NCBI GenBank assembly: GCA_027065715.1
Contig: JAMONO010000096.1
Span: forward strand, 1-32,901
Direction of reading: 5' to 3'
Source of the DNA: Flavobacteriales bacterium
GTDB taxonomy: Bacteria; Bacteroidota; Bacteroidia; Flavobacteriales; Flavobacteriaceae
Length of the DNA: 32,901 bases
Positions 9,173 through 19,335 of this stretch are shown piece by piece. The stretch's first letter is position 1, and the number at the start of each line of letters is the position of its first letter. A program made the position numbers and the translations under genes. The notes under the pieces were generated by a model that was given only the letters and a program-made list of their open reading frames with translations, was not told where the DNA came from and made no database searches.

Positions 9173-9958
9173 ATGATGAACAAATATATTTTACTTTTGA
9201 CAAGCATATTAATACCCCTGCTCGGCAGTTCGCAATTTGACGATGAAATGTCATCAACCGAACTATACGACAAAGCCGTTGATATGGGCGTTTATGTGCA
9301 AATGTTAGCCAAAGACAAGCTATATTTAATCAATAACTTGAAAAAAGAACAAGCCGGTGTCGAACTCGACTACGCTTTGGCAAAAATGGCCGAAAACATC
9401 AATGATGTCGATTTGAGCGAAGCTAATCCGAAAATTACTCAGCAACTATCCAACGTCAAAAAAGTTTGGGCAAAATTCAATCCAAAAGTAACCCAAAATC
9501 TAACTCCCAAAGAATTTACCAATCTATACTTCGAAGTCAATACTTTTGACCGGTTGCTTTCGGATTTGGTCGAAAAAATGAAGATAAACTACCAGTTGCC
9601 TCAAAAGGAAATCGAAAAATACGATGCCATACAACAACTTCGTAAGTTAATACAAAAAATAAGTTTAAGTTATTACGCCAATTATTTGGGACTAAGCAAA
9701 AGTTTTTCGCACGAATATCAAAAAAATATCGAAAGTGTCGATAAATTTATCAAAGAAAAAAGCAACTTGTTCTTAAACGACCCCATAGCCGAAAAACAAT
9801 TTTCGGACGTTATATTGGATTGGAATTTTTTTAGAGCCAATTTGTTGCACGACGAAATTCAAAATCCCAAAACCATTTTCAGTCTGAGCACTTCTATCGA
9901 TTACAAATTGAAAACCATCAAGGATAATTATATCAAAAAATTAAATCAAGGATTTTAA
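9173..9958 (+). CDS. secreted alpha-helical protein, paralogue 1 (possibly divergent PilJ-N-like repeat)
   Basis: Signal peptide (MMNKYILLLTSILIPLLGSSQ|FDDE), then two similar helical halves, each with a conserved Trp. Same size and layout as the next two genes. Confidence 0.6.
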   Translation: MMNKYILLLTSILIPLLGSSQFDDEMSSTELYDKAVDMGVYVQMLAKDKLYLINNLKKEQAGVELDYALAKMAENINDVDLSEANPKITQQLSNVKKVWAKFNPKVTQNLTPKEFTNLYFEVNTFDRLLSDLVEKMKINYQLPQKEIEKYDAIQQLRKLIQKISLSYYANYLGLSKSFSHEYQKNIESVDKFIKEKSNLFLNDPIAEKQFSDVILDWNFFRANLLHDEIQNPKTIFSLSTSIDYKLKTIKDNYIKKLNQGF

Positions 9959-9972
9959 AAAAACAAAGATTT

Positions 9973-10752
9973 ATGAAAAAATATTTACTGCTTTTTATCA
10001 CGATACTGACATTGTCTTTTGACGGAAAGGCGCAAATTGATGATAATCCTATCTATATATTGAGCGAAAAATTATATCAAAACGAGATGCTTGCCAATCG
10101 TTTTTTTAAGAACTTTGTTTTTATCAAAACCAATACGTTTAAAAAGAAAGCCCTATTGGATATGGATAAAAGTTTGGCAAAATTTGACGATAATTTGTCT
10201 TACATAATTTTGCATCTGCCCGAAAACAAAGATGCACAAGAAAATTTTATCAAACTTCAAAATTTTTGGAACCTTTACCGCATAGCCATAACCAACTATG
10301 AGCAAAAAAACTATAAATCTTTAATTAACAAAACCCGTAAATTTAATAAGATGCTTGTCAAACTTACGAGTAGCGTATTGCACAAGCACCCGAAATATGC
10401 ACATCACAAAAAAATGATGGAAATGGCACAACATGTTGCCGACAATCAAAAAAATATTGATAATATTGCCATAGCTTATGTGCTTAAAGGCGGTTTGGAA
10501 ATGGAAGATGCTTACAACTATTTCGATATAAGTTTCGGCGATTTGAAAAAAGGCTTAAAAAAATTGGGCAAAAATAAAACAATTGCCGCCAAAGCCACCG
10601 GTATTGTAAACGATCTTCGCATCACTTTGGAAAGCATCAAAGATCTGTATGACAAGGACGGATATAAGCCTAAAATGATGTTTTCCAACATAAACAATTA
10701 TGCCAAAAAATCGTTTAAACTCCTCGATTTTATCATTAACAATTTAAAGTAA
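9973..10752 (+). CDS. secreted alpha-helical protein, paralogue 2
   Basis: Signal peptide ending AQ|IDDN, 259 aa, same two-half pattern; 14-nt gap from previous gene. Confidence 0.6.
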   Translation: MKKYLLLFITILTLSFDGKAQIDDNPIYILSEKLYQNEMLANRFFKNFVFIKTNTFKKKALLDMDKSLAKFDDNLSYIILHLPENKDAQENFIKLQNFWNLYRIAITNYEQKNYKSLINKTRKFNKMLVKLTSSVLHKHPKYAHHKKMMEMAQHVADNQKNIDNIAIAYVLKGGLEMEDAYNYFDISFGDLKKGLKKLGKNKTIAAKATGIVNDLRITLESIKDLYDKDGYKPKMMFSNINNYAKKSFKLLDFIINNLK

Positions 10753-10759
10753 ATTCAAT

Positions 10760-11551
10760 ATGAAAAAATTATATGTCTTAGGAATATTTTTATTACTTAC
10801 CCGAACGGGAATTGCCCAATACGAAGAGGTAATCGATGTAAGTGATGCTTTGCAGAGTACCCTTGACCTGCGTACTTCGGCAGTCAAAATTATCAAAGAT
10901 TATTTGTATCGGGGATTAAAAGTTAATTACGTATCCAAAGAAAACGACGAAAACCTTTCAAACGGCGAAATCAGTTTGCTGCGACTCGAAATTTATGCAC
11001 AAGATCACCCCGAACTGTCTGACAAAGTGAATAAATTAAAACAACAATGGAAAAAATTGCGTAACCTTGCCATACACAAGCCCAAACGCGAAAAAATGAA
11101 AGTGCTCTTGCCAAGTTTAAAAAGATTTCTAAATACAACAGACCAATTAATCGGAGCTATTAAAAAAACCGATAGCATCAATATCATAAACTACCAACAT
11201 GCATCTAACGAAATGGAGGTATTGGCACAACAATTGGCATTTTTATACGGTATGAAAGTAGCCGGAATTGTCGATCCTACTTTAAATCACGAAATTGAAC
11301 AATGTCAAAAAGATTTTCAAAAAAACTTGGACGAAACTTTTTTTTCGGGCGAAAACACCATTGACATAACCCGTTCGTTAAAAGCCATACAAGCCGATTG
11401 GCAAATGGCAAAACAAACAGCACGTCAAGGAACCAATGAACGATTTTTAAATACCATATATATATTAATGAACAAAATCAGTGATGAATCGCGCAAAGCC
11501 GCGCTACTCTATCAAGAAAAAGCCAAAGAAGAATTAAAAAAGAAAAAATAA
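10760..11551 (+). CDS. secreted alpha-helical protein, paralogue 3
   Basis: Signal peptide ending AQ|YEEV; segment ASNEMEVLAQQLAFLYGMKVAG resembles the PilJ-N core helix pattern (RMLSQRMA...); 7-nt gap from previous gene. Confidence 0.6.
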   Translation: MKKLYVLGIFLLLTRTGIAQYEEVIDVSDALQSTLDLRTSAVKIIKDYLYRGLKVNYVSKENDENLSNGEISLLRLEIYAQDHPELSDKVNKLKQQWKKLRNLAIHKPKREKMKVLLPSLKRFLNTTDQLIGAIKKTDSINIINYQHASNEMEVLAQQLAFLYGMKVAGIVDPTLNHEIEQCQKDFQKNLDETFFSGENTIDITRSLKAIQADWQMAKQTARQGTNERFLNTIYILMNKISDESRKAALLYQEKAKEELKKKK

Positions 11552-11574
11552 CATTGTTTTATTACAAATATTGT

Positions 11575-11601
11575 AAAAGCTGCCCTGCGGGCAGCTTTTT
11601 C
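11575..11601 (+). terminator. rho-independent terminator after the three-paralogue operon
   Basis: AAAAGCTGCCC-TGC-GGGCAGCTTTT: 11-bp perfect stem, 3-nt loop, then T run. Confidence 0.9.
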
Positions 11602-11636
11602 TCTCTCAAATTGTGGTATTGTTTAAAATAATAACT

Positions 11637-11644
11637 TATATTTG
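11637..11644 (+). promoter_or_regulatory. -7 promoter element (TATATTTG) upstream of the DUF3857 pair
   Basis: TATATTTG after the terminator at 11575-11601 and 19 nt before ATG 11664. Confidence 0.6.
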
Positions 11645-11663
11645 AAGAAAAAACATAAAAACA

Positions 11664-13559
11664 ATGTTTCGCAATCTTATTATCAGACTGTTTTTATTTG
11701 TATCTTTTCTTCTCAATGCACAAACAATTCCACAAATTCCTGATTCTTTAAAAACACATGCCGATGCAGTTGTAATTTATTCCGATGAAACGATTAACTA
11801 TACACCTCAAAAAATGATTATTCAAGTCAAAGAACAAATAATCATTTACAACAAACAAGCCGGCAATTTAGCCAATCTATCATTAGGCTATGACAACTAC
11901 ACCAAAATATTAAAAGCACAACTTACCTATTCGAGACCGGATGGAAAACTGCTCAAAAAAGTATCAAAAAAAGATTTTAAAGATTACAGCGCTTCCGGTA
12001 ACGGAACTTTATATACGGATTATCGTATAAAAAATTATCGATACATACCCGTTACTTTTCCTTTTGTTGTTACCAAAGAATACAAAATACAAACATCAAA
12101 TACAGCTTTTATACCTACATGGAACCCTTACCCTGGGTACGATGTGGGGATTATATCCAATCGGTATATATTTAAATACATGCCGGATATAAAAATATTT
12201 AAGCAAGAACAAAATTTACAAAAATTTAAAATTGAAAAAAACATAAAATTAGGAGAAATTACCTACACTGCCGTCAATTTATCTCCCATAACTTACGAAC
12301 CTTTATCACCTCCGTTTGATGCCTTATCACCTCATGTAAAACTCACAGCCAACCGTTTTAAACTTGCCGGTGTGCCGGCACAAATAAATAATTGGAACGA
12401 TTTCGGTCGGTGGATGTCAACCCAATTGCTGTCCGGAAGAAATAAACTCCCCGCCAAAACCGTGCAAGAAATACAAAACCTGGTAAGAGGTATTAACGAC
12501 CCCGTAAAAAGAGCCGAAAAAGTTTATGAATACGTGCAAAATAAAACCAGATATATTGATATAGCCATAGGAATAGGCGGCTGGCAACCCATGAGTGCCG
12601 AAAAAGTTGATCAATTGGGTTACGGTGACTGCAAAGCTTTAACCAACTATACCAAATCACTTATGGATATAGCACAAGTCCCTGCCATATATACAATTGC
12701 CTATGCCGGCTCACAACCCAAAGATATTGATACGGATTTGATAGGCATGCAAGGTAATCATGTTTTTTTGTGTTTGCCACAGCCCAAGGACACCATTTGG
12801 CTTGAATGCACCAGTCAAAAAATACCTTTCGGATTTATCAACGGTTTTACCGATAACCGCAAAGTATTGACCATTAAACCCAAAGGAGGAAAAATTGTCA
12901 AAACCAAAACATTTTTGGCAGAAGACAATTTAAGTGTAAACCAAGCTGAAATATTTTTTGACGAAAAAGGAAATTTTAAGGCCCAAATCAATATCAAAAG
13001 TTACGGCACCCAATACGATAACCACTTAGGATATTTGGACGGACTAACCAATCGGGAACTAAAAGAAAAATACCAATATCTGTATAACGACCTTAAAAAA
13101 CTCGAATTTCAAAATATACAAATCACCAATAATAAAAGAGAAAACGTTTTTGAAGAAAAACTCAAATTGTCAGCTCAAAATTATGCAGAAACAACAGCCA
13201 AAGGAGACCTTATTTTGATGCCTAATGTCTTTAACCGCAACACTTATGTGCCCCCCAAAGTTAAAAACCGAAAAACAGACTTTGTCATAAAAAACGGTTA
13301 TCAAGACAAAGATATTTATACCATTCACCTCCCTGCAAGCTTTAAGTTAAACCAACTCCCCGACAATAAGCTCATAAAAACAAGCTTCGGTCAATATGAA
13401 TTAAGCTATAAAAAAATTGACGAACACAATTTTATATATCAACGAAAATTTACCTTATACAATGGAACTTATTCCAAAGACCAATATGTAGCATACCGTA
13501 AGTTTAGAAAAAAAATAAAAAAACTGGAAAAACAAAAAATAATCATTAAAATATTATGA
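11664..13559 (+). CDS. DUF3857 / transglutaminase-like domain protein
   Basis: Signal peptide; DUF3857-like N-terminal half; transglutaminase core with Cys (GYGDCKALTNYTKSLM) and His (GNHVFLCLPQPKDTIWLECTSQ). Confidence 0.87.
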   Translation: MFRNLIIRLFLFVSFLLNAQTIPQIPDSLKTHADAVVIYSDETINYTPQKMIIQVKEQIIIYNKQAGNLANLSLGYDNYTKILKAQLTYSRPDGKLLKKVSKKDFKDYSASGNGTLYTDYRIKNYRYIPVTFPFVVTKEYKIQTSNTAFIPTWNPYPGYDVGIISNRYIFKYMPDIKIFKQEQNLQKFKIEKNIKLGEITYTAVNLSPITYEPLSPPFDALSPHVKLTANRFKLAGVPAQINNWNDFGRWMSTQLLSGRNKLPAKTVQEIQNLVRGINDPVKRAEKVYEYVQNKTRYIDIAIGIGGWQPMSAEKVDQLGYGDCKALTNYTKSLMDIAQVPAIYTIAYAGSQPKDIDTDLIGMQGNHVFLCLPQPKDTIWLECTSQKIPFGFINGFTDNRKVLTIKPKGGKIVKTKTFLAEDNLSVNQAEIFFDEKGNFKAQINIKSYGTQYDNHLGYLDGLTNRELKEKYQYLYNDLKKLEFQNIQITNNKRENVFEEKLKLSAQNYAETTAKGDLILMPNVFNRNTYVPPKVKNRKTDFVIKNGYQDKDIYTIHLPASFKLNQLPDNKLIKTSFGQYELSYKKIDEHNFIYQRKFTLYNGTYSKDQYVAYRKFRKKIKKLEKQKIIIKIL

Positions 13560-15571
13560 AAAATACACTTTTAACCATATTGCTGTTTTTTATCATCGGA
13601 ACCGAAATCAGTTGGGCACAAAAACCCAAATTCGGTCATGTAAACCGTAAAGAACTAAGCGAAAAAAAATTCGTTCAAGACACCAGTGTCAATGCCCGTA
13701 TCCTATACTACGAACGCATTGCCTATTTTGATTTCTCAACCAATGAAGGTTTGGTATTAAAGGAAGACCACTATATGCGTATCAAAATTTACAACAAAAG
13801 CGGATATGATTATGCAACACATTCAATACCATTGTATCATGACAGCCATACCAAAGAACGTATTATGCGATTAAAAGCCTTTACCTATAATTTGATAAAC
13901 GGAAAAATTGTTAAAAACAAATTGAGCAAAAAAAATATTTTTAATGAAAAGACCAACAATCATTACAATCAGGTTAAATTCACCATGCCCAATATAAAAC
14001 CCGGTTCGATTGTTGAGTGGAAATATACATTTGTTACCCCGTTTGCCGAGACCATGAACCCTTTTGTTATTCAACGAGACATACCTGTCAAACAAGTCTA
14101 TTTCAAGATCAAAGTGCCCGAGTTTTTGGGTTATCGTCCCATTATCAAAGGATATTTGCCAGTTCAAATTAAAAAAAGCACCAATAGCCGGAGCATGACA
14201 TTTTACAGTAATGTTCGAACAGGCGGAGTAGGATTTACTCCGGTTGAACATTCCACTAAAAGAACCGAAATCAGTTTTACCGAAACGGTTTATGAAATTA
14301 ACAAAACCAATATACCTGCTCTCAAAGACGAACCCTTGTCAGGCAATATCGACAATTATCGTTCGGCTATTTTAATGGAACTTTATTACCTGGATTATCC
14401 GGGTGAACCCCGCAAAATGTTGGCCGTAACATGGGAAGATGTTGCCAAAGAAACCTTTAAAGAAAGTAAATTCGGCGGACAATTAAAGAAAAAAAATTAT
14501 CTAAAAACAGACCTCAAACACCTGGCAAATTTAAAAGATGAAGAAAAAATTACAGCAGTTCTCGAATTTGCCAAGAAAAAGGTAAAATGGAATAAAGAAT
14601 ATGGCTACCGAACCCAAAAAGGCGTAGTAAAAGCTTATAAAACAGGCACCGGCAACGTAGCTGATGTAAACCTGAATTTGATCAATATGTTAAATGTTGT
14701 CGGACTGGAAGCTACTCCCGTATTGGTGAGCACCGTATCAAACGGTATCCCGATTTTTCCAACCCGTAGCGGATTTAACTATGTCATTGCAGCCGTTAAA
14801 ATGAATAACAAGTGGATACTACTCGATGCCACCGAAAAAAACTCCATACCCAATGTGTTGCCCGAAAGAACTTTAAATTTTCAAGGCAGATTAATTCACA
14901 ACGACGGCTCTTCCGAAGCAATTGAGTTATTCCCGAATTTTTTTAGTTCAAAATTAAGAAACGTTTCGGTTAAATTAAATGACGACAATGAAATAGAAGG
15001 CTTACTTTTTAATCGTTATGACAATTATTTTGCCATGAAAAACCGAATAAAACTACAAAACAAAAGAGCCGACGAAATTAAACAATGGTTTCAAAACCAT
15101 TATGACGATTTGGATATTGTCCAATCCCAAATAAAAAATTTAGATAACCCCTACCAAAACATCAAAGAAAAAGTGCAGTTTGAAACGGACAATTTTGTAG
15201 AAAACATTGAAGGTAAAATATACATAACCCCGTTATTGACTTGGCGCTTTGAAAACAACCCGTTTAAATCCAAAGAAAGAAAATTTCCCGTTTTCTTCAA
15301 ATTTCCTCATATATTATCGTCAACAATCAATTGGACTATCCCCGATAAATACGAGATAGAACAAATACCCGAAAATGCCAATTACACTTTTGGCGACAAA
15401 ATTGGTTCTTTTGATTACCAAATACTAAAAAATGGCAATAAACTGAATATAAAAAGTAATTTCATTATAAATTATTCCGTTATCCCCGAAGAGGATTACC
15501 AAGCACTCAAAGAGTTTATGGACAAAGTAATTTCAAAACAAAATGAAAAAATTGTTTTAAGAGAAAAATAA
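13556..15571 (+). CDS. DUF3857 / transglutaminase-like domain protein with degenerate active site
   Basis: DUF3857-like N-terminal half; core GTGNVADVNLNLINMLNVVGLEATPVLVST...FNYVIAAVKMNNKWILLDATE. 4-nt overlap with the preceding gene. Confidence 0.85.
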   Translation: MKNTLLTILLFFIIGTEISWAQKPKFGHVNRKELSEKKFVQDTSVNARILYYERIAYFDFSTNEGLVLKEDHYMRIKIYNKSGYDYATHSIPLYHDSHTKERIMRLKAFTYNLINGKIVKNKLSKKNIFNEKTNNHYNQVKFTMPNIKPGSIVEWKYTFVTPFAETMNPFVIQRDIPVKQVYFKIKVPEFLGYRPIIKGYLPVQIKKSTNSRSMTFYSNVRTGGVGFTPVEHSTKRTEISFTETVYEINKTNIPALKDEPLSGNIDNYRSAILMELYYLDYPGEPRKMLAVTWEDVAKETFKESKFGGQLKKKNYLKTDLKHLANLKDEEKITAVLEFAKKKVKWNKEYGYRTQKGVVKAYKTGTGNVADVNLNLINMLNVVGLEATPVLVSTVSNGIPIFPTRSGFNYVIAAVKMNNKWILLDATEKNSIPNVLPERTLNFQGRLIHNDGSSEAIELFPNFFSSKLRNVSVKLNDDNEIEGLLFNRYDNYFAMKNRIKLQNKRADEIKQWFQNHYDDLDIVQSQIKNLDNPYQNIKEKVQFETDNFVENIEGKIYITPLLTWRFENNPFKSKERKFPVFFKFPHILSSTINWTIPDKYEIEQIPENANYTFGDKIGSFDYQILKNGNKLNIKSNFIINYSVIPEEDYQALKEFMDKVISKQNEKIVLREK

Positions 15572-15654
15572 TATTTTTGTATAATAATTAGCAACACTCA
15601 AAAATTCAATAAGTAAACACAAAAAAATATTAGACATTTTATTAAATTAACAAA

Positions 15655-16905
15655 TTATATTTTTATCAATTTATACATTATTTTCGGGTGTCGGGTATCG
15701 GTATTTACCCAAGCAATCAAAAGTGTGTTGTCAAAAGCCGTTATCACCGCATGGTTATTGTTTGTTTCGGGTTTACTTATTTCTTTTATAGTGATTTTAC
15801 CATCTTTGGTTAAGGTATTTAATACAATTTTATAGTATCCTTTTCCGTTTTGTTCATAATACTCTTCATATACTCTATAAAAATTTCCTTTGGCAGCTGT
15901 CATTTGCGGATGCCTGCCTTCGACGGAAATTTTTTGACGAGACAAAAAACCGTTTTGACGACGAGTTGTAAAAAACAAACCGGGCTCATTGTGTGCCGCC
16001 GTAAACCAAATTGCCCCCAAACTTTCTCCATTATATGCCAAAGAAGGTCCCGTATGCGGACAACCGTAGATATGCCAATTGTCTTTACTGATAGGTTCGG
16101 GAACCGAAAAACTGCGAAGACTGTCTTTTGAAACCAAATAATACATATCTCTGATTTCGGTTTGCCCGTAACCGTCAAAACCCGTTTCATCTGGTTCAAT
16201 CAAATTGCGATAAGCAATATTAATATATCCGCGTTCATCGACATACAGTTCGGTTCGACAACACTCACAAGTTGAAAAAGCTACCGGTTTTTGTATTGAA
16301 AATCTGTTTAACGAATCACTTTTTGCCACATACAAAGTTTTTCCACGTTTTTTACTCCTACTGTCAAGCCAAATAAGCCCCATATTATTATCGGGCAAAA
16401 CGGTTATATCATAAAATGATTGACTGGTTGAAACAGTATCCTTCACCAATTTAAACTGTTTTGACCAAGTATTGCCTTTGTCTTTTGAAAAAACATAATA
16501 AATGTGCCCGCCAAATCGTGTTTTATCATCTTTTGATTTTTTTCGATACACGGCAAACAATGTTCCGTCCGGTTTTATTCCAACCTTTGCCATACTTTCG
16601 GCATGCATTTGCAAACCTTTTGAACCCGGTACGGTTTTTATGCTGTCAAATTTGCGTGTTTTAGTATCAAAAATCGCATATTTTAACAAATTGTTTCTTT
16701 TGTTATGTGCGTCCCATTCCGTCCAGTTCAATACAATATTGGTTCCGTTGTTAAACAAAAAGGGAGCTTCCGAATTATGTTCCAAATCGGTAAAAACAAA
16801 AATTGTATTTTCTGTCTGTCCATGTTTTTTAATGGTTTTTAAATTATTTTGACGACAGTTTAAAAACAATAATATTACCAATAAATACCATATTCTTTTT
16901 TTCAT
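15655..16905 (-). CDS. sialidase/BNR-like beta-propeller lipoprotein with CECC motif
   Basis: Lipobox LLFLNC; BNR-type motifs (SKDKGNTWSKQF); CECCRTELYVDERGYINIAYRN...EIRDMYYLVSKD and YGCPHTGPSLAYNGESLGAIWFTAAHNEPG. Confidence 0.78.
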   Translation of the reverse strand: MKKRIWYLLVILLFLNCRQNNLKTIKKHGQTENTIFVFTDLEHNSEAPFLFNNGTNIVLNWTEWDAHNKRNNLLKYAIFDTKTRKFDSIKTVPGSKGLQMHAESMAKVGIKPDGTLFAVYRKKSKDDKTRFGGHIYYVFSKDKGNTWSKQFKLVKDTVSTSQSFYDITVLPDNNMGLIWLDSRSKKRGKTLYVAKSDSLNRFSIQKPVAFSTCECCRTELYVDERGYINIAYRNLIEPDETGFDGYGQTEIRDMYYLVSKDSLRSFSVPEPISKDNWHIYGCPHTGPSLAYNGESLGAIWFTAAHNEPGLFFTTRRQNGFLSRQKISVEGRHPQMTAAKGNFYRVYEEYYEQNGKGYYKIVLNTLTKDGKITIKEISKPETNNNHAVITAFDNTLLIAWVNTDTRHPKIMYKLIKI

Positions 16906-16929
16906 TTTTCTGAATTTTTATTTTAAAAA

Positions 16930-17031
16930 AGGCTGTTTTAAAAGTGCCTTTTAATATCGACAAGCAAATTTCAAATCTTAGACGAAATCGGTATTAGAAA
17001 TAATTGAAAATCCGATCTTTTAAAACAGCCT
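16930..17031 (-). repeat. 15-bp perfect inverted repeat between TonB-receptor and propeller genes
   Basis: AGGCTGTTTTAAAAG (16930-16944) and CTTTTAAAACAGCCT (17017-17031); a U run follows on the minus strand. Confidence 0.85.
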
Positions 17032-17049
17032 CATACAAGCATTATTTAA

Positions 17050-19335
17050 TTATTTAAAAATATATGATACTCCGATATTAACCGAACGAATTTCGCCCGG
17101 TCGATAAGAAGTTCCCCAAGCCGATTTACTGGCAGAAGTAGCATACAACTCATTGGTCAGGTTTAGGATATTAAACCAAACATTAAAGCCGTTCATACGT
17201 TTTCCTATTCTCAAATTATAAGTATCATAACCTTCGTATTTTTTTGTATTGGCTTCGTCCATATAGTAAGGATCGACATGAAACCATTCCAATCCCATGT
17301 ATGCACCTTTGATATATGAAGGGTGATATTTTATTTCGGAACTCATGATTAATTTGGGTGCTCCCGGCATTTCGTTTCCCGAATAATCTTTACCCTTGGG
17401 TGTATAAACATCAAATAGATGTGAACTAATGGCTCCGTTAAATTTGAATGTCAATTCTTTGGCAGCAAAAATTTGCGTGCTAAATTCCAGTCCACGGTGG
17501 GTAGTTTCCGCAACATTTTGATTGACACGAGAACCGTCATTCTGTTTTACCGAAATAATTTCGTTTTCGGCTTTTAGAACATAATACGACAAGTCCAAAA
17601 CAAATCTGTTGTTAAACAAACTTACCCAAGTTCCTCCTTCATAATTATTGTAGTAAACTGGGTCTAAACTCGGTACTTTTACACCACGATAAAGTTCACC
17701 GACTTCGGGTGGACGAAAACCCTTACTGTAATTGGCATAAAAACTCAATTGATTATTAACCTTGTAAACCAATCCGAATTTGGGTGTAAAGGCTTTAAAA
17801 GAATCTTTTGAATCGGGTGCTCCCGAATAAGCTTCCGTTCCCAAATTGTTGCTGTAATCATAATTAATATTGTCATATCTGAAAGCTGCCAAAAATTTAA
17901 ATTGATCATTCAATTTGTATTGAGCATTGGCAAAAATTCCAACATTAAACAAATTGACATTATAATCGGTCAATAAAGAATCGGTTTCTTGGTAAGTATC
18001 ATAAATTGCATCGTCCGTTTTATGCACCTTAATATATTTGGCATAATATGAATTGGGACTATAATCAAACGAAATACCTCCGGTTAAGTTCAATTTTTCT
18101 GTTTTAACTTGATCTTGAATAACACTACCTATACTGTAAAATTTGTTTTCGTTGATTTGTCCGTGTGCCAAATTGGGGTCGCCCGTGTGTGCCCAAGGCT
18201 TGTAATCGTCTTTGATCCTATAATGTGGATTTTGTCCCACTTTGTTAAATCGGGCAAAAAGAGTGGCTCTTAAATAATTTTTTTTGCTTATTTGATGATT
18301 GATTTGCGAATAATAACGTAAGGCTTGCACCTTGCGGTATGTAAACCGATATTGCGAAGTTACATTTTGCGAATAAAAATACAAACTATCCAAACCTCCG
18401 GTCATGTCGGTCTTATAATCGATAAAATTAACAGCCGATTTGACGTATGTCTTGGAATTTAACTGACTGTTTATTTTAAAAAAAAACGAAATTTTGTCAT
18501 AGTCGGAATGTTCTCTATAACCGTTTTTTCTACCGCTATATGCCAGCGACCCTATAACACCGGTTTGGGCAAAACTATTTGATAACTCAACGCCTTCGGA
18601 AGAATATCCGTTGGTATTGGTTGTTGCAAAAAACTTATATGAAGGAGCCGCAGTAGGTTCTTTGGTTACAAAATTAATGGCACCGCCGATGGCATCACTG
18701 CCATACAAAGCCGAATAAGGACCTCTAATAATTTCGACTTTTTTTAACGAAATATGATTGATTTCAATCAAAGCATTGTGATTAAAAACACCGGTTGTTC
18801 TAATGGGAATACCATCTTCCAAATATAAAAATACACTTTTGTAACTTATGGGCTGTCTGATAGACATGGAATGTTGTTCATTGCCCAAATCCACCATCAT
18901 AACTCCCGGCGCTTTGTTTAATATTTCTTCCAGACTAACCGGTTTGGTTTCTTCAATTTCCTTTGCCGAAATTTGTGTTATGGATACAGGTACACCCTTA
19001 CGTTGTTGTCGTTCGGTACCGGTTGTAATAACCACTTTTTCCAATTGATCGGGTTTGGCGTTGAGCTTGATTATAGGGGGTATTTCCTCGGCTTTATATA
19101 TTTTGGTTTCATACCCGAGATAATTGATAGTTACTTGTGTATTAGCAGGCACATTTTTCATAATAAAATTACCTGTAATGTCGGTAACGGTTCCAAGATT
19201 ATCATCTACAAAAATATTGACTCCCATCAAGGCTTCATGTGTTTGATTATCAATAACTTTTCCTTTTATATCAATATTTTGTCCCCATAATATCAAAACA
19301 TAAAATAAATTAGATATCAATATTATTTTTTTCAT
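17050..19335 (-). CDS. TonB-dependent receptor with CarboxypepD_reg-like N-terminal domain
   Basis: GKVIDNQTHEALMGVNIFVDDNLGTVTDITGNFIMKNVP; plug VEIIRGPYSALYGSDAIGGAINFVTKEPT; C-terminal IGVSYIFK. Confidence 0.93.
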   Translation of the reverse strand: MKKIILISNLFYVLILWGQNIDIKGKVIDNQTHEALMGVNIFVDDNLGTVTDITGNFIMKNVPANTQVTINYLGYETKIYKAEEIPPIIKLNAKPDQLEKVVITTGTERQQRKGVPVSITQISAKEIEETKPVSLEEILNKAPGVMMVDLGNEQHSMSIRQPISYKSVFLYLEDGIPIRTTGVFNHNALIEINHISLKKVEIIRGPYSALYGSDAIGGAINFVTKEPTAAPSYKFFATTNTNGYSSEGVELSNSFAQTGVIGSLAYSGRKNGYREHSDYDKISFFFKINSQLNSKTYVKSAVNFIDYKTDMTGGLDSLYFYSQNVTSQYRFTYRKVQALRYYSQINHQISKKNYLRATLFARFNKVGQNPHYRIKDDYKPWAHTGDPNLAHGQINENKFYSIGSVIQDQVKTEKLNLTGGISFDYSPNSYYAKYIKVHKTDDAIYDTYQETDSLLTDYNVNLFNVGIFANAQYKLNDQFKFLAAFRYDNINYDYSNNLGTEAYSGAPDSKDSFKAFTPKFGLVYKVNNQLSFYANYSKGFRPPEVGELYRGVKVPSLDPVYYNNYEGGTWVSLFNNRFVLDLSYYVLKAENEIISVKQNDGSRVNQNVAETTHRGLEFSTQIFAAKELTFKFNGAISSHLFDVYTPKGKDYSGNEMPGAPKLIMSSEIKYHPSYIKGAYMGLEWFHVDPYYMDEANTKKYEGYDTYNLRIGKRMNGFNVWFNILNLTNELYATSASKSAWGTSYRPGEIRSVNIGVSYIFK

